DNA of 64,000 nucleotides, from NCBI GenBank assembly GCA_010015655.1, contig ML976684.1, positions 613,155 to 677,154 on the forward strand, given 5' to 3'. Of this stretch, positions 1 through 11,369 are shown piece after piece. The notes below the pieces were generated by a model that made no database searches, was not told the DNA's origin, and saw only the letters and a program-made list of their open reading frames with translations. A program made the translations under genes and the position numbers. This DNA is from Bimuria novae-zelandiae CBS 107.79 (lineage: Eukaryota > Ascomycota > Dothideomycetes > Pleosporales > Didymosphaeriaceae). The stretch's first letter is position 1. Every line of letters begins with the position of its first letter.

Positions 1-687
1 CCTAGTTTAAGACCTACTAGTAGAGGCATGAGCTATAGCATAAGAAGGTAAAAAAGCCTATTAAAGCTGTCTTTAAATAATACTTAAAGGCAGAGGATCT
101 TTACAAATAATAATAATAATAAGTAGCTACTTAAGCTATTTAGTAAATATAAAGTCTCTATCGCGTACGCTAGCAATAATTATAAAATCTATATAATATA
201 GGTTAATAATTATTTTCTTACTAGTAAGAAGAGCTTTAAGTAATAAAAATATATAACTTAGTTAGATAAGTACTTTAATAGTCTTTATAAAAATAAACTT
301 ACTATATTAGCGTCCCCTAATTTAGTAGCTTTACTCTAAGATCTACACCGCTGGTGGATAGAGATAAGGCAGAAACGTTACCTAATCGTCTACAAAATGG
401 CCATGGATTACCTCTCTGTGCCAGCCACCTCGTGCGACTGCGAGTGCTGTTTCCCCTCCGCCAAACGTACAGTCACGTGCGATCGCAACTCACTGTCCCC
501 AGCGGTGATAGAAGCTCTCCAGCTTCAAAAGAACTGGCTGAGGAGAGACGCCGTCACGAGTTACCTCACCCAGCTGGTTGCCCACATCGTCAAGAAGGAT
601 GGAGAGCAGCAGAAGGAGCAGAAGGAGGGCGACGACGTCGCCAACGAGCTCCCCAGCGACCTCTCTACCAAGGTCCTTCCCGATTAG
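1..687 (+). pseudogene. hAT-family transposase, 3' end (RIP-damaged upstream)
   Basis: From about 346 the frame reads the hAT C-terminal dimerisation region: a WW pair, then MAMDYLSVPATS, an FPSAKRTV segment, RNSLSP and an EALQLQKNWLR stretch, ending at a TAG at 685-687. These match the conserved order of the hAT dimerisation domain (tryptophan pair, A-x-D-x-L-S-I-P-A-T-S, F-S, R-N-x-L-x-P, W-L). Upstream of about 340 the same frame continues but is broken by TAA/TAG codons in very AT-rich sequence, as RIP would produce; the start lies outside the window. The last about 340 bp are GC-normal, so the RIP edge runs through the gene. The element is dead. I found no convincing terminal inverted repeat downstream. 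Confidence 0.8.
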
Positions 688-2669
688 GCAATTTCTATAT
701 ACTCTACGGCCCGTACGGCCAGAAATTGGGCCTCTACGCTGTACGTAACGCACCTCCCTCACTGCCTTGGTGTGCCGTACGTACGTATTTCCCCCTACTA
801 CCCGCACGAACGTACAGGAGCTCGGTGCAGTGCGGAGTACTGTACGTTGAAAGCGCTGTGTGTAATTGTAGAGAAAGTGAACTCGGCAAGACAAGTGAAT
901 TTATGCAGCTAGCGGCTTACTATTCTTGATTTGTATAGGAGTGGTGTGTTTCTCCATACCAGAAGCGTTTCTCATGGAAGTGAGCGCAGTTTTGTTTATT
1001 CCCGATTAAGTTCTGGCGAGCCCTCGCCTCGTCCGTCATAGCTATGCAAGCTACACATTTTATTTCAGAATCACACAACTCACATACATTCTTCATGTCG
1101 CCGTTTTATTCACAATGGGTTGCTGAAGAGTGTAAAGAATGTGAAGGAAGCGTTGTTTGGGACCGTTTTATACCCGCTCGACCCAGCGGCTGGACATAGA
1201 AACAGCAGCACGGATTTTGGACTCATCACCACACTTGTGGATATCTCCGATATTTATATTGATCTTTGGTGATAGTACTCATCATCACAGCTTCCCGAAC
1301 CCCCATAACGTGTCGCGCAGGGGAGTACCTCGTCACATTTAGACTGCGGCGCAGACACCCAGCTCTTCCCAGCGGTCATGTTATCCAACCAGTAGACTTT
1401 AGTTCCAGGATCACGAAAAAGATATTCTGGTTCTTTGCAATACTTTTAGTAACAGCGAGACGCTGAAGGAATCCTGTGAAGAAAAAGGTTTGAGCGACAG
1501 TTGTGGGGCTTTTATACCCCTTTTCGCGTCTAAACATCGGCGAACAAAGGCTTTTGAATACACTCTCTATCTGTAAGATAATGATACCCATCACCACAGC
1601 AAAACTTTATCCCTAAGCTTCCTCTACAATGGAGTGCTCCAGTGCAAAAGGGTCATGCCGTCCGCCTTCGACGGTTTTTTAGACACAGATCCGAGGTCAC
1701 ATAACCGCGTCTGACGACATTTTTTAGTAGACCCAGAACAGACTCGCCACGTGAAATTGCCCAGAGTACGTTTTAGTCCATCCCTTCAACAGGCGCGTCT
1801 CGTAGTGCCAAAAGAAAAGCAATATCGAGGGAGAATTTATACCCCCCAAAGAAGACGCGGCAAATGCAAGATGCTGGTGTTTCCCATCGTGGAGTACATC
1901 ATTCCTTTTCGAGAGCAGCGAACATCATTCTCTCGGAATGCGGTTTGGTCTCCACAGCAGAGGGACGTTCACAAAACGGTACCTATTTTAAACCCGCCAC
2001 GGGAAGCACTCATACGTGTCCCCTTTCAGAATTTTAGTCTGCAGAAGGAGAACATCATGATCCATGTTCAGGATTTTAGTACCGCAAAGGAAGCGCGCAT
2101 AATTTCCACTGCTTGTTCTTTTTAGTCCTCTCAAGAGTGTGCGAAAATGTAGTGAGTGAAGAATGCAATGCAATGGAGGCTATATACCCGTACGCCATCC
2201 GAAGTCCGCTGTAACGTCAGGGTCGCATATAATTTCAATGACAATATGGCGGCTGTACAGAGTACCTTCTCGGCATCGCTTCAAACTCTGCGCTCCGGCC
2301 AACACGCAGGATCTCAGGCGTAAGGAATGCTCATGCTGTAAAGGGCATCGGAAGATGTCAATGTGGCTAAAAGAGGGGACCACAAAGATGGCTCAGAGAT
2401 GGGGTTGTAATGTATTATATTCCTCGCGGACGATGCTCACGTATGATGCCTATCATGCTCAACTCGCCTCCAAACTATACATGTGATATTTCTGAAACAA
2501 CAATCCATGATGTTTCGCTCCACGAAACGAATATGGCGTCATTCGTGAGCTCAATTGTGGCTGATTGGTTGTGATTTCGGCCGCAGTCAATGGCTTCGTG
2601 AAAGTACCTCCTGCTGTCACCGGAGTACCATGACCGCCTTCGTGAACTCAATGAACTTTCCCAAAACGT
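688..2669. other. Gene-free stretch with dispersed TTTTAGT / TTTATACCC words
   Basis: No reading frame here has convincing protein character; the ORFs are short and in all frames. Composition is balanced, not RIP-like. Between about 1160 and 2200 two short words recur: TTTTAGT-like (near 1392, 1444, 1676, 1724, 1770, 2032, 2073, 2120) and TTTATACCC-like (near 1168, 1511, 1838, 2184). The spacing is irregular. The first 250 bp may be the untranslated end of the hAT element; the last part is the 3' flank of SEC13. Confidence 0.4.
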
Positions 2670-3865
2670 CTACTCCTCAATCGTCTTGACACACTCCCAC
2701 CCACCGCTCAGCTTCTCCTTCCACAAGCTGACCCTATTGTCTCCGGTGCTGACGGCTAGGACATTACCGCTCAAGCTCCAGCTCACCCGCCATGCCACAG
2801 CATCGACGTTCAGGACGGTGGACTTCCACTCCCCTGTTTTTGTTAGCGCTCAATCCCGCAACTGTAGCTTCTCGGACTACTTACGCAAGTCTGATGATGT
2901 CCAGATGCGCACCGTCTTGTCCTGGCTCGCCGACGCAATGTATGATTTGGAAAGAACCGTCGGCGACCACGCGACGTCACGCACCCAATCAGTGTGACCC
3001 GGGGAGAGAATTTGCGAGTTCTGGTATGTTCCACTCTCTGGGCTGAACTCCCAAAGCTTGACCTGGCAATCGCTGCCACCTGTAACGAACCGCCTCGCAT
3101 TACCGGCCACGTTGCCGCTCGCCGTGACGACCTGTCCTGGTGCATATGCAGGGGCCCAGCTCACGCTGTTGACACCCGAACCGCATGCCTGGAATATCTG
3201 GTGGGACCAGTTGTTGTCCTTGAACTCGAGGACCGACACGTTGCCGTCCGACGAGGCGCAGGCAAGGAAGCAGCCCGCCTCGTGCGGTGCCCAGGCGACT
3301 AGGTTGACGGATGCGGAGTGGAGGGCTACGTCATAGATCTTCTGCCATGCGCCGTTTTGCTCGCGCCAGATGAGGACCTTGCCGTCGTATGAAGAGGAAG
3401 CGAGGATGTTGCCGTACTTGGGGTGTGCCCATGCGACACACCAGACGGCGCCTTCATGTCTGCAGTGCCGTTAGCTAGGCAGCTATAGGCAGCGTAAAAT
3501 AGCGTACCCTTTCAGAGTTTCGACCAGTCTATGCGACTCATTCTCCACCTCGAAGATCTTGATCGTCTTGTCAGACGAACACGTGGCTAACCGTCTGCCG
3601 TAGTAGTCGAGGACAGCATCGTGCTGCATGTCGTTAGCATCCTCGGACATCAAGTCAACGACACCGTTACCGCCCGCGGCAGGTTTTGAGGGACGACTGG
3701 TGGAAGCGGCAGCGAAGGATCGCATTGTAGGTACGGGTGAACTGGTGGTGGACATACAATCATGTCATCGTGGCCGGCGGAATTCGTTATTACGTTGGCC
3801 TGGAATGGGAGCGGCGCGTTAGCGGTAGTAGTTCGGAAGCTGCAATAGGTGGAGGTGCTTACCAT
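2670..3865 (-). CDS. SEC13: SEC13, WD40 component of COPII coat and nuclear pore
   Basis: Sec13 pairs with Sec31 in the outer COPII coat on ER exit sites and with Nup145C/Nup84 in the nuclear pore. I resolve five exons: 3863-3865 (the ATG alone), 3758-3799, 3508-3623, 2885-3459 and 2670-2833, giving 299 aa. All introns have GT..AG ends (63, 134, 48 and 51 bp) and the first, second and fourth have GCTAAC branch sites. Landmarks are [83 protein letters not shown] and [20 protein letters not shown], in the order of yeast Sec13. Six WD blades span nearly the whole protein, and length is normal (about 300 aa). The single-ATG first exon is chosen because it joins in frame to [14 protein letters not shown], the usual N-terminus of fungal Sec13. 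It is the only intact gene between two transposon blocks. Confidence 0.95.
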
Positions 3866-4139
3866 GCTGGGCTATTTGGTGTTGTGTAACGGGGAGGGAG
3901 TGGGTAGTGCTGGAGTAGTCCGGGAAGGCGCAATGTGAGAGCTCGCGGCGATGCTGTACCTTGGAGTTGAGGTTCTGTGGCCTTTGCAGGGGTGTGATTC
4001 CAGCCCTGAGATTAATGAGATAAGATTAGATCGGATCCCTGCTATTGCTTAGTCACTGAGCCACCCCACCAAGATCGCGACGCATCTCTACACAACACCC
4101 ACGATGCCCACCACACAACGCACCCACCAGCTCGAAAAG
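3866..4139. promoter_or_regulatory. SEC13 upstream region up to the RIP boundary
   Basis: About 270 bp of normal composition upstream of the SEC13 start codon, ending where AT-rich sequence begins near 4140. It presumably holds the whole promoter. I recognise no specific factor site. Confidence 0.4.
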
Positions 4140-7100
4140 GAAGCTAGGCTAGCTCTATTAACCTACATAATTTAGATAAGATAGGTCTCTAACTACTAAA
4201 TCGCTATAAGGCTTTATAATATTAATTAATTTACTCTATATTAACGCGTTAATAGTTACCTACCTTAGGCTATTACTAGCGCCTAGAAATAAAAGCTATA
4301 TCCTATAAAGGAGTAGGTTTTAGTAGAGTAGATCTTAAATATTAATTATTTCTCACCTGTCAAGACAGCGTACGGACATAAGGTAACTAAGCTAACTAGA
4401 CAAGGTGTCTATTATATAAATAAGGAAGTATATGTAGGGCTGTTTTCACAGAGCAGAACATTAAGGATAGCTTTTAAGCGATAGGACTAGTGCCTGTAAT
4501 AGGCCACGCCTAGTTGTTGCCTTAGATCCTTAATCCGCGATTATGCGAATCCTAGATATATACGTTTAACGCCTAAAGTTTAATTTAAGACTTTTTATTA
4601 AATTTATAAATATTCTTTTTACACTTTTATCTCTTTAAGCACTTAGATTTTTATATTAAATTTAATTACTTTTATCTGTCGCGGGATAAGTAGATTTTAA
4701 ATATAATTTTAAACTAAAGCTACAAAGAAGTATATAAATTTAGAAGACTTATATAAATAAATACTATAAAGGTAATGCCTAGACCTATAAGGAGATAAAA
4801 CCCTTCTTAGTAAGTAATTAAAAAAAGTCCTAATAGATACTTAACGCTAGTAAGACTATATTTACTAAATAAAAAAGTTATAAAAATAAGAATAAAACTT
4901 TTTACTAAAGGTCTACGTCTTAGCGTAAAAAATTATACGCAGTAAGCTGTTAGCTTATAAAAAAGTAATAATTAGGAAAATAAAAGGATAGTTTTCTTTA
5001 TTTATAACTAAACTCTAAGTATTAGAAGTTAACGAGAATAAAATATAATAATTTTAAAGTAAGATTAAAGCAGTTATTAACTTCTAAAATTGTCCGTACT
5101 GCGTACGGACAGCTACCTAATACGATGTCTTAAGACAAGTGACAATGGTTATGTAATACCGCACAGGCAAAGGCACAGACTATAGTCACCGTGCGCGAGC
5201 ATTAATCCTTATAATCCCCTTTCCTCCGTACGTAGAATAGACAGACAAGACTTGAATACCAGACCCTTTTCTCACCCGTACCATCGTATAACTATCTAGC
5301 CCTATCATATCGCGATATGCTTGGCTTAGTATAGCCCATTCAACAAAAATATCCTTTAAACTCTACTATAAGGAGTAAGAAGACTGACAAAAGAAATAAT
5401 AAGTAAACGCTAAGAATCCCCAATAATATAATACTACTTTTAAAAGATAAGAGGTATAAATTAGCTATTAAAAGTAGACTAATAAATAGATCTACTGAAG
5501 AGATTAACAGTAAAGTTTATTTTAAACTAAGGAAGAAGCAATTATCCGAAAATCCTCAATTTAGTCTATTTTAATAGTAAATAACAGGATTACTACTATT
5601 TTAAGATAGTAATATACTATAAGCTTGTAAAAGACAAGGACTACCTTACAAATATACCTAAATATATTATTAATTAATTAATAGAACGGGTAGCGACGGT
5701 AGCAATTACGTATTTAAACTACTATTTAAAATACACTAAAACTAATCTCTAGAAGTTATTACACTATAATTTTTATAACTACCTGGCTAAAGAAATCGTG
5801 CGTAACTATTTACTTATAATATAATAAGGAAACTAGAAGCTTTATAACTTTAACTTTAATTTTAATAACTATACTATAAAAGCTTAGGAGTATAGTTAAA
5901 AGATTTCAAAGAACTTATACCTTTAGAGCCTTTATAATAACTTATAGGGCTAAAAAGTTATAATAAATATAAATAATAAATAAAACCTGTAAGGGGTCCA
6001 GAAGAAAAGAAAAAAAAACCTCTTTTAAAATAAATTATAACTACTAAAGTTCTTTGCTAAGAGTAGGGCGCTAGATAAGCTAAATTAAAAATCTACTTAA
6101 GCTAACTTTAAAAGGATGTCAAGCAAATAAAGCTAAAATAAAAGACACTAAGTAGTAGATAGAGCTATAGGACACAAGTCTAGTAACACCTAAAAACAAG
6201 CCGTGTGGGTGTCGCACGAGGTAATAGAAATCCGTAAAAAGAATATTTCTTATTTTTATCATAGAGATATAGGACATCGCATAAAGTAGTATAAACTTTT
6301 ACTTATAATAAAGCTAGCATAAGTTCCTGTCACTATACCTACTACTAAAAGATTCTTTAATAAAGAGATTAATATGGCCTTTATTAATTTAAGAACCTAG
6401 ATTCTCCTAGCAATAGTCACTGTTAGGAGGTAAAAGAAAAAAAAGGTAAAAAATAACTTTTAATAACTTTTAAAAGCTATAGCTAGACTTAATACTCGTA
6501 ATAATATCTTTAATTATTAATAATATTATATCTATTTTAATACTAATTAATTTAAGTTATCTCACCTTTAAATTTATATTAAATAAATTTATTATAAAAG
6601 CCCACCTATAGCACAAGAACTCACTTTATTTATTAAAAGTTTTTAGTATTAAAAGCATGTGACTCTTTATACGCAAAACAGTCTAATTAAAAATAAATGT
6701 TAATAGTTATATAGAACTAATATAATTATATATTTTACTTAATAATAAGTTATACGATCTAATCCTTAGCCTAACCTATAAAGAAATAGGGTTAAACTAG
6801 TCCTAATAAAGAAATTAATCTTGATTAAAAGTTTAAGTACTTGTATTTATAACTTAAAAGGTAAAAAACTATTAATAAAGCCCTGAAAGTTATTAGCTAT
6901 AGCTTTTATAGTCCTAAATTAACGTAATTAACGTCTAAGAAACAGGGTTAAATTATTTTTTATATTAATAAAAAATATATAAAAGGTGTTGAATGGGCTC
7001 TTTTAGCTAGCTACTTATAGGATGAGCACTTAAGTAGTAAGAGTAAGAGTAGTGTACGGTGTGCACAGCGTACGGATGGTAGGGGTGGGCAATAAGATCT

Positions 7101-7330
7101 GGTTCTTGCTTGTCTTCTTCTTTGTACGGACGAAAAGGAGAATATGTACATGTTCGCGCACGGCTGTTCGCGCACGGCTGTTCGCGCACGTGCACGCGCA
7201 TCCTTCTCGCGCGATAACTAGTATTCCGACCGTAACGCTGCTGCGTACGGACAAAAGGCGTTAACCTGCAAGCTAAAAGTAAACCTATAAAAGTTACTAC
7301 TTAAAACTTATAAGGACTTATAGCGTATCT
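4140..7330. mobile_element. RIP-degraded transposon remnants, unassigned
   Basis: Extremely AT-rich sequence with stops in all frames, typical of a RIP-mutated repeat block. I could not identify a gag or integrase frame here, though the 3' part should be the 5' portion of the Gypsy fragment that follows. Three less degraded islands stand out: about 4353-4560, 5090-5330 and 7040-7265. The word GTACGGACA occurs at 4370 and in a palindrome at 5091-5111 (TGTCCGTAC, TGC, GTACGGACA); related GTACGGAC-[AG]-AAAGG copies lie at 7124 and 7245. They may be ends of small inverted-repeat elements, but no complete pair is proven. Confidence 0.5.
7040..7265. repeat. GC-rich island with 14-bp tandem repeat
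   Basis: A sharply GC-richer patch inside RIP-type sequence. It holds almost three tandem copies of the 14-mer TGTTCGCGCACGGC (7151-7190), flanked by two direct copies of GTACGGAC-[AG]-AAAGG (7124-7138 and 7245-7258). The short ORFs across it are not convincing. It may be an insertion too short or too unique to be hit by RIP. Confidence 0.55.
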
Positions 7331-7661
7331 TTTAAAAGGAATAAGCTAACAAGCTCTCCCTGCACCATAGACCTAGAGTGGATCTTTTTATCTCTCTCGT
7401 GGAAAAAGATGACGAGACCCTAGAGATCCCCTATAGCCCTCTATTTAATATATCTCGTAAAGAGTTACTCGCCCTTTAAAAAGAGCTTATTAAATACTTA
7501 AATAAAACCTTTATTTAAGTAAGTAAGTCTAGCGCCGCTATTCTAGTATTATTTATTAAGAAATCTAGTAAAAAACTACGCTTTTACATTAATTATTAAG
7601 CCCTGAACGCTATTTTAAAGAAAAACTAGTACCTTTTACTATTAATTACTATGGCCCTTTA
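7330..7661 (+). mobile_element. Ty3/Gypsy reverse transcriptase fragment (RIP-degraded)
   Basis: Translation with stop codons read through gives a PYSPLFNIS block, EL..L..EL, SKSSAAILVLFIKK and LRFYINYQALNAI. This is the N-terminal part of a Gypsy reverse transcriptase (fungal consensus PYGPLY-N-S, S-x-SPAAAPVLFVKK, LR-F-C-V-DYRALN). Glutamine codons appear as TAA/TAG. The frame is cut at 7661, and a second, independent Gypsy polyprotein starts after the next 223 bp, so this is a truncated older copy. Confidence 0.75.
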
Positions 7662-7884
7662 TGTAACGAGGTAGGCACGGTCGAACACGTGGCCTTCTCT
7701 CGCTTATAGAGGTTCCGACTAGGCTAGGATCAAACACTAGCGCTAGTGGCTGACCCTAGCATATCCTATATATATTATACTATACGAGTAATACTTGGCT
7801 TAAGTATTCTCGTGCGTACCTTTTGGTGCAGGTGAGGAAGTCACATAGTATTGGCTTAGTAAGCGGGGCGCTTACCTCATTACA
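7662..7884. mobile_element. 223-bp segment with short terminal inverted repeats
   Basis: The segment begins TGTAACGAGGTAGGC and ends with the near-perfect inverse GCTTACCTCATTACA (13 of 15 positions match). It sits exactly at the junction of two truncated Gypsy copies. It could be a solo LTR (TG..CA ends) or a small MITE. The 5-bp flanks (CTTTA and GAAGA) do not match, so no target duplication is visible. Composition is less AT-rich than its surroundings. Confidence 0.45.
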
Positions 7885-10730
7885 GAAGAGAACAGCACAC
7901 CTCTTAATATCCCCAACGAATATAAAGAATAGAGTTATTTGTTTCGGGAAGAAAAAGGAGTAAACGCCCTTTCTAAGCACACACACTAAGATTATCGCAT
8001 TATTCTCAAAGAGGGAAAAACGCCACCCTTTGGACCACTATACGGACAGAGCGCAAAGGAACTCCAATAGACACGCGAATTCCTAAAGAAAGCCCTTAAT
8101 AGGTAATATATACGCAAGTTAAAATTACTAGTAGCATTATCCCTAATATTTATTATAAAGAAGGATAGAACGCCACGTCCATGCATTAACTATAAGAAGC
8201 TAAACGACATGATAATTAAAAATAAATACCTACTACTAAATATATAAGAGTCTTAAGATAGACTAGGACGAGCCAAGATATTTACGCAATTTGACCTACA
8301 AGACGAATACTACCTTATATAAATAGCAGCAGGTGATAAGTGAAAGACAGCCTTTCGAACTAGATACAGACTGTTTAAGTACTAAGTTATGCCTTTTAGA
8401 CTCACGAACGCACCAGCAACATTTTAAGCAATAATTAATAATATACTATAAAACTACTTTAACATCTTTATAGTTGCCTACCTCGACAATATCCTAGTAT
8501 TCTCTAAACAAGAGAAGGATCATGTGTAGCACGTATAAATAGTACTATAAGCGCTAAATAGCGCTAACCTATAATTAAAACTTAAGAAATATAAATTCTA
8601 TATCACGGAATTAGAGTTTCTAGGACACGTTATTAATACCAAAGGTATCTAAGTAAGCCCTTCAAAGATTAAAAAAGTAAAGAAGTAGAAATCACCTACT
8701 AACCTTAAAGAAGTATAAGCCTTCCTTAAATTTATTAGATTTAATAGATAATTTATCACGGACTACTCCAGAATTACACTACCACTCACGAACCTTACGA
8801 AGAAAGACAGACCTTTTAACTAAATAGAAGAATGTAAATAAGTATTTTAAATACTATAAAAAGCATGCATTACGCCACCAGTCCTTATACACTTTTAGGA
8901 CAACAAACCCCTGCGTATAGAGACTAACGTAAGCGACCTAGCAGTTAGAGCATGCGCGAAGTAAGAGAAGAATGGCAAATAGCACCTAGTCGCATACTAC
9001 GCACACAAATTCATATCTAAAGAATTATAGTATAAAGTACACGACAAGGAACTACTCGCGATAGTAAAAGCTATTAAATACTAAAGAATCTATGCATATA
9101 GCTACTTAGAACTTACAATCTTTACGGACTACAAGAATCTTACACGCTTTATAACTATAAAGGACCTAACCTAATAATAAGCAAGATAGTTAGAAACGCT
9201 AGGATAGTACAAATTCAAAATTATGTACACCCTAGGCAAGGAAAACGGACGAGCAGATGCTCTTAGCAGAATAAACAATAAGGGAGAAAAGGTTAAAATA
9301 TACTCCGCAATACTAAAAAATAATCTTAATAAATCTTTAGAACTAATAGCCGAACTTAATTAACTCCTTGTACTCACGCGAGAAGTACCCAAGGAATTAT
9401 AAATAGAGGTTATATAATAATACTATAACGACCCTGTATACGGACACCCAGGAATTAGAAAGATAATAGAACTTATTTAGCAGAATTACAGCTTTAAAGG
9501 AATTAAGGAAGTAGTAACTACCTATATCCGTAAATGCGCAGATTGCTAGCGCAATAAATACGCAATATATCTTAAGTATAAAGAGATATAAGTAATCTAA
9601 ATACCTGTTGCACTATAGGAAGACATCGCTATAGACTTCGTTACAGGACTACTAAAGTTAAAAGACCCTGTAATAGGAATTACTTACGACGCGATACTAA
9701 ATATCGTATGTTAATTCACTAAATACGTGGAATTACTACTATGCTAGAAGATAACCACGGCAAAGGAACTCGCATTCCTTAACCTAGATTAACTTATACG
9801 ACACCACGGCATCCTAAAGATAATTATTAGCGATAGAGATAAACTCTTTACTTTAAACTACTAGACTACACTTATAGCACTAATTAGAATAAAATAAAAA
9901 CTATTAACAGTATACCATCCGCAGACCGACGGACAGACAGAACGTACGAATTAGATAATTGAAACGTACCTACGCATCTACTGTAATAACTAGAAGAATA
10001 ACTGGATTTCCTTACTACCTATGGCACAATTGGCATATAATAATAAGATATTAGTAGCAACAGGATTTACACTATTCTATGTAAATTATGGAAGATACTT
10101 ACATTTCTTTAATTAAATACTTCCTATAGCGATCAAGATAGAAGAAGTAATAAATATGGCAGAAACTATAAAGAAAACACATGCACAACTCTAAGAGAAT
10201 CTTAAGAAAGCTTAATAGTAAAGCATTTCCTACACGAACCGAAAAAGAAAAACGGCACCTTAGCTAAAGAAGGGGGATAAAGCATATCTGCTTACGAAAA
10301 ACCTTCGAACCTAGAAGGAAAAACACAAGAAACTAGATTATATTAAGGTTAGGCTATTTTTTATTATTAAATAAGTATCACTAGTTAACTACTAATTGGA
10401 ACTACCGCCAGACGCCAAGATACACCTGGTATTCCATGTAGACCGACTTGAACCCGCAGACCCGGAAACGCCAGTCGAAACCACCTTCTATTACTAGCTA
10501 GAAGAAGAAACCGAATTCGAAGTTAAAAAGATACTACGACACACGAATTAGCCACGAACATACCTTATTAAATAGAAAGGATATCTACACTTAGAAGACA
10601 CATGGGAACTAGAAGCAAACCTCAGCAACTACCGCCAGATGTTGGCACAGTACTATCGTCAAGCCAAGGGAAAGAACCAGAGACGATCGGAGGAGAACCA
10701 GTCAAGAACTCAGTAAGGAGGAGATCCATT
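7885..10730 (+). mobile_element. Ty3/Gypsy chromovirus polyprotein (RIP-degraded)
   Basis: One frame, with very many TAA/TAG in place of Gln/Trp, covers an almost complete pol. In order: GKTPPFGPLYGQS before the RT; FTQFDLQDEYY; the catalytic-loop equivalent AYLDNIL (near 8475; YLDD with D to N); LEFLGHVI; RNase H (about 8890-9130); LGKENGRADALSR; the integrase zinc-binding segment (YGHPG then CADC, about 9430-9545); the integrase core (AIDFVTGL, then VYHPQTDGQTERTN near 9905-9950); and a C-terminal chromodomain (FEVKKILRHT, TYLIK, KGY, DTWELEANL, about 10515-10630). The chromodomain marks it as a chromovirus. Damage is C-to-T/G-to-A and fades after about 10550. Gag and 5' LTR were not found; the copy is joined to 7662-7884, so it appears 5'-truncated. 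Confidence 0.9.
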
Positions 10731-10837
10731 GACGGATCAAGAGGAAGATTATTGGCCTGTGACCAGCCTAGATCAGCGAAAGGATCGACGCCTTGGAACG
10801 GAGCAACCGCACTCGAGCTGTCCGCCTCTTAAGTTCG

Positions 10838-11239
10838 TTAAACCTTTGCAATCGCCAGATCGCGACGTGCAAACTCCTGCTTACGACTTTCAATCTCCAG
10901 CAATTCGCGCTCACGCCAAGCAAGCTCTTGTTGACTGCGCAACACTTCCTCCTTGGCACGGGCTAGCTCCAAACGCTTCTCACGTTTCTCCTGCTCCACC
11001 TTTTCCCATTCTTCTTTAGGAACATACAACTCGCACTCCGCGTGCGCAGCGATACAGCCAGCACAACAACCGGACACGGTATCCACAAAACACCGCAAAT
11101 TTTCCTTTGTACACCTTTCGCAACGAAATACCATCTCCTTGGACAACGCACGAACACGGGCCGCACGATCGTGTCGCTCTTAGGTCGAAGTCTTTTTGCG
11201 AGGCGCACGCGCTTTGCGGGGCTTAGGATCCTTAGGCAT
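10838..11239 (-). pseudogene. Antisense ORF in chromovirus: Cys6 cluster plus coiled coil
   Basis: Read from an ATG at 11239 toward the pol gene, this ORF gives 133 codons: a basic N-terminus (MPKDPKPRKARAPRKK), then one stop (TAA at 11182-11180, one C-to-T change from CAA), then an open frame to 10838. The open part has six cysteines spaced C-x2-C-x6-C-x8-C-x2-C-x6-C (starting CERC, ending HAEC). That spacing fits the Zn(II)2Cys6 binuclear cluster pattern. About 60 residues of Glu/Arg/Lys/Leu-rich sequence with coiled-coil character follow. It lies between the chromodomain and the polypurine tract/3' LTR, on the opposite strand to pol. A DNA- or RNA-binding accessory protein is inference; I know of no assigned function. 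Apart from the single stop it has escaped the heavy RIP seen in pol. Confidence 0.6.
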
Positions 11240-11352
11240 GATTAGGGAGGCAATCAAGTTTCAGGAACACGACAAGAGAACCTACGGTATTTATACTCGC
11301 CAGCCACTTATGCAGCCACAGGGCACGGCGCAGGGATATCGGGACGATATCT

Positions 11353-11369
11353 GGAAGGAGGGGAGGTGA
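11353..11369 (+). other. Polypurine tract of the chromovirus
   Basis: GGAAGGAGGGGAGGTGA lies directly against the TGTTGAG start of the LTR. That is the position and composition of the plus-strand priming site of LTR retrotransposons, and it confirms the + orientation of the element. Confidence 0.85.

Noticed and set aside
354..929. 191-codon plus-strand ORF
   Set aside because: Different frame from the hAT dimerisation domain, low-quality composition.
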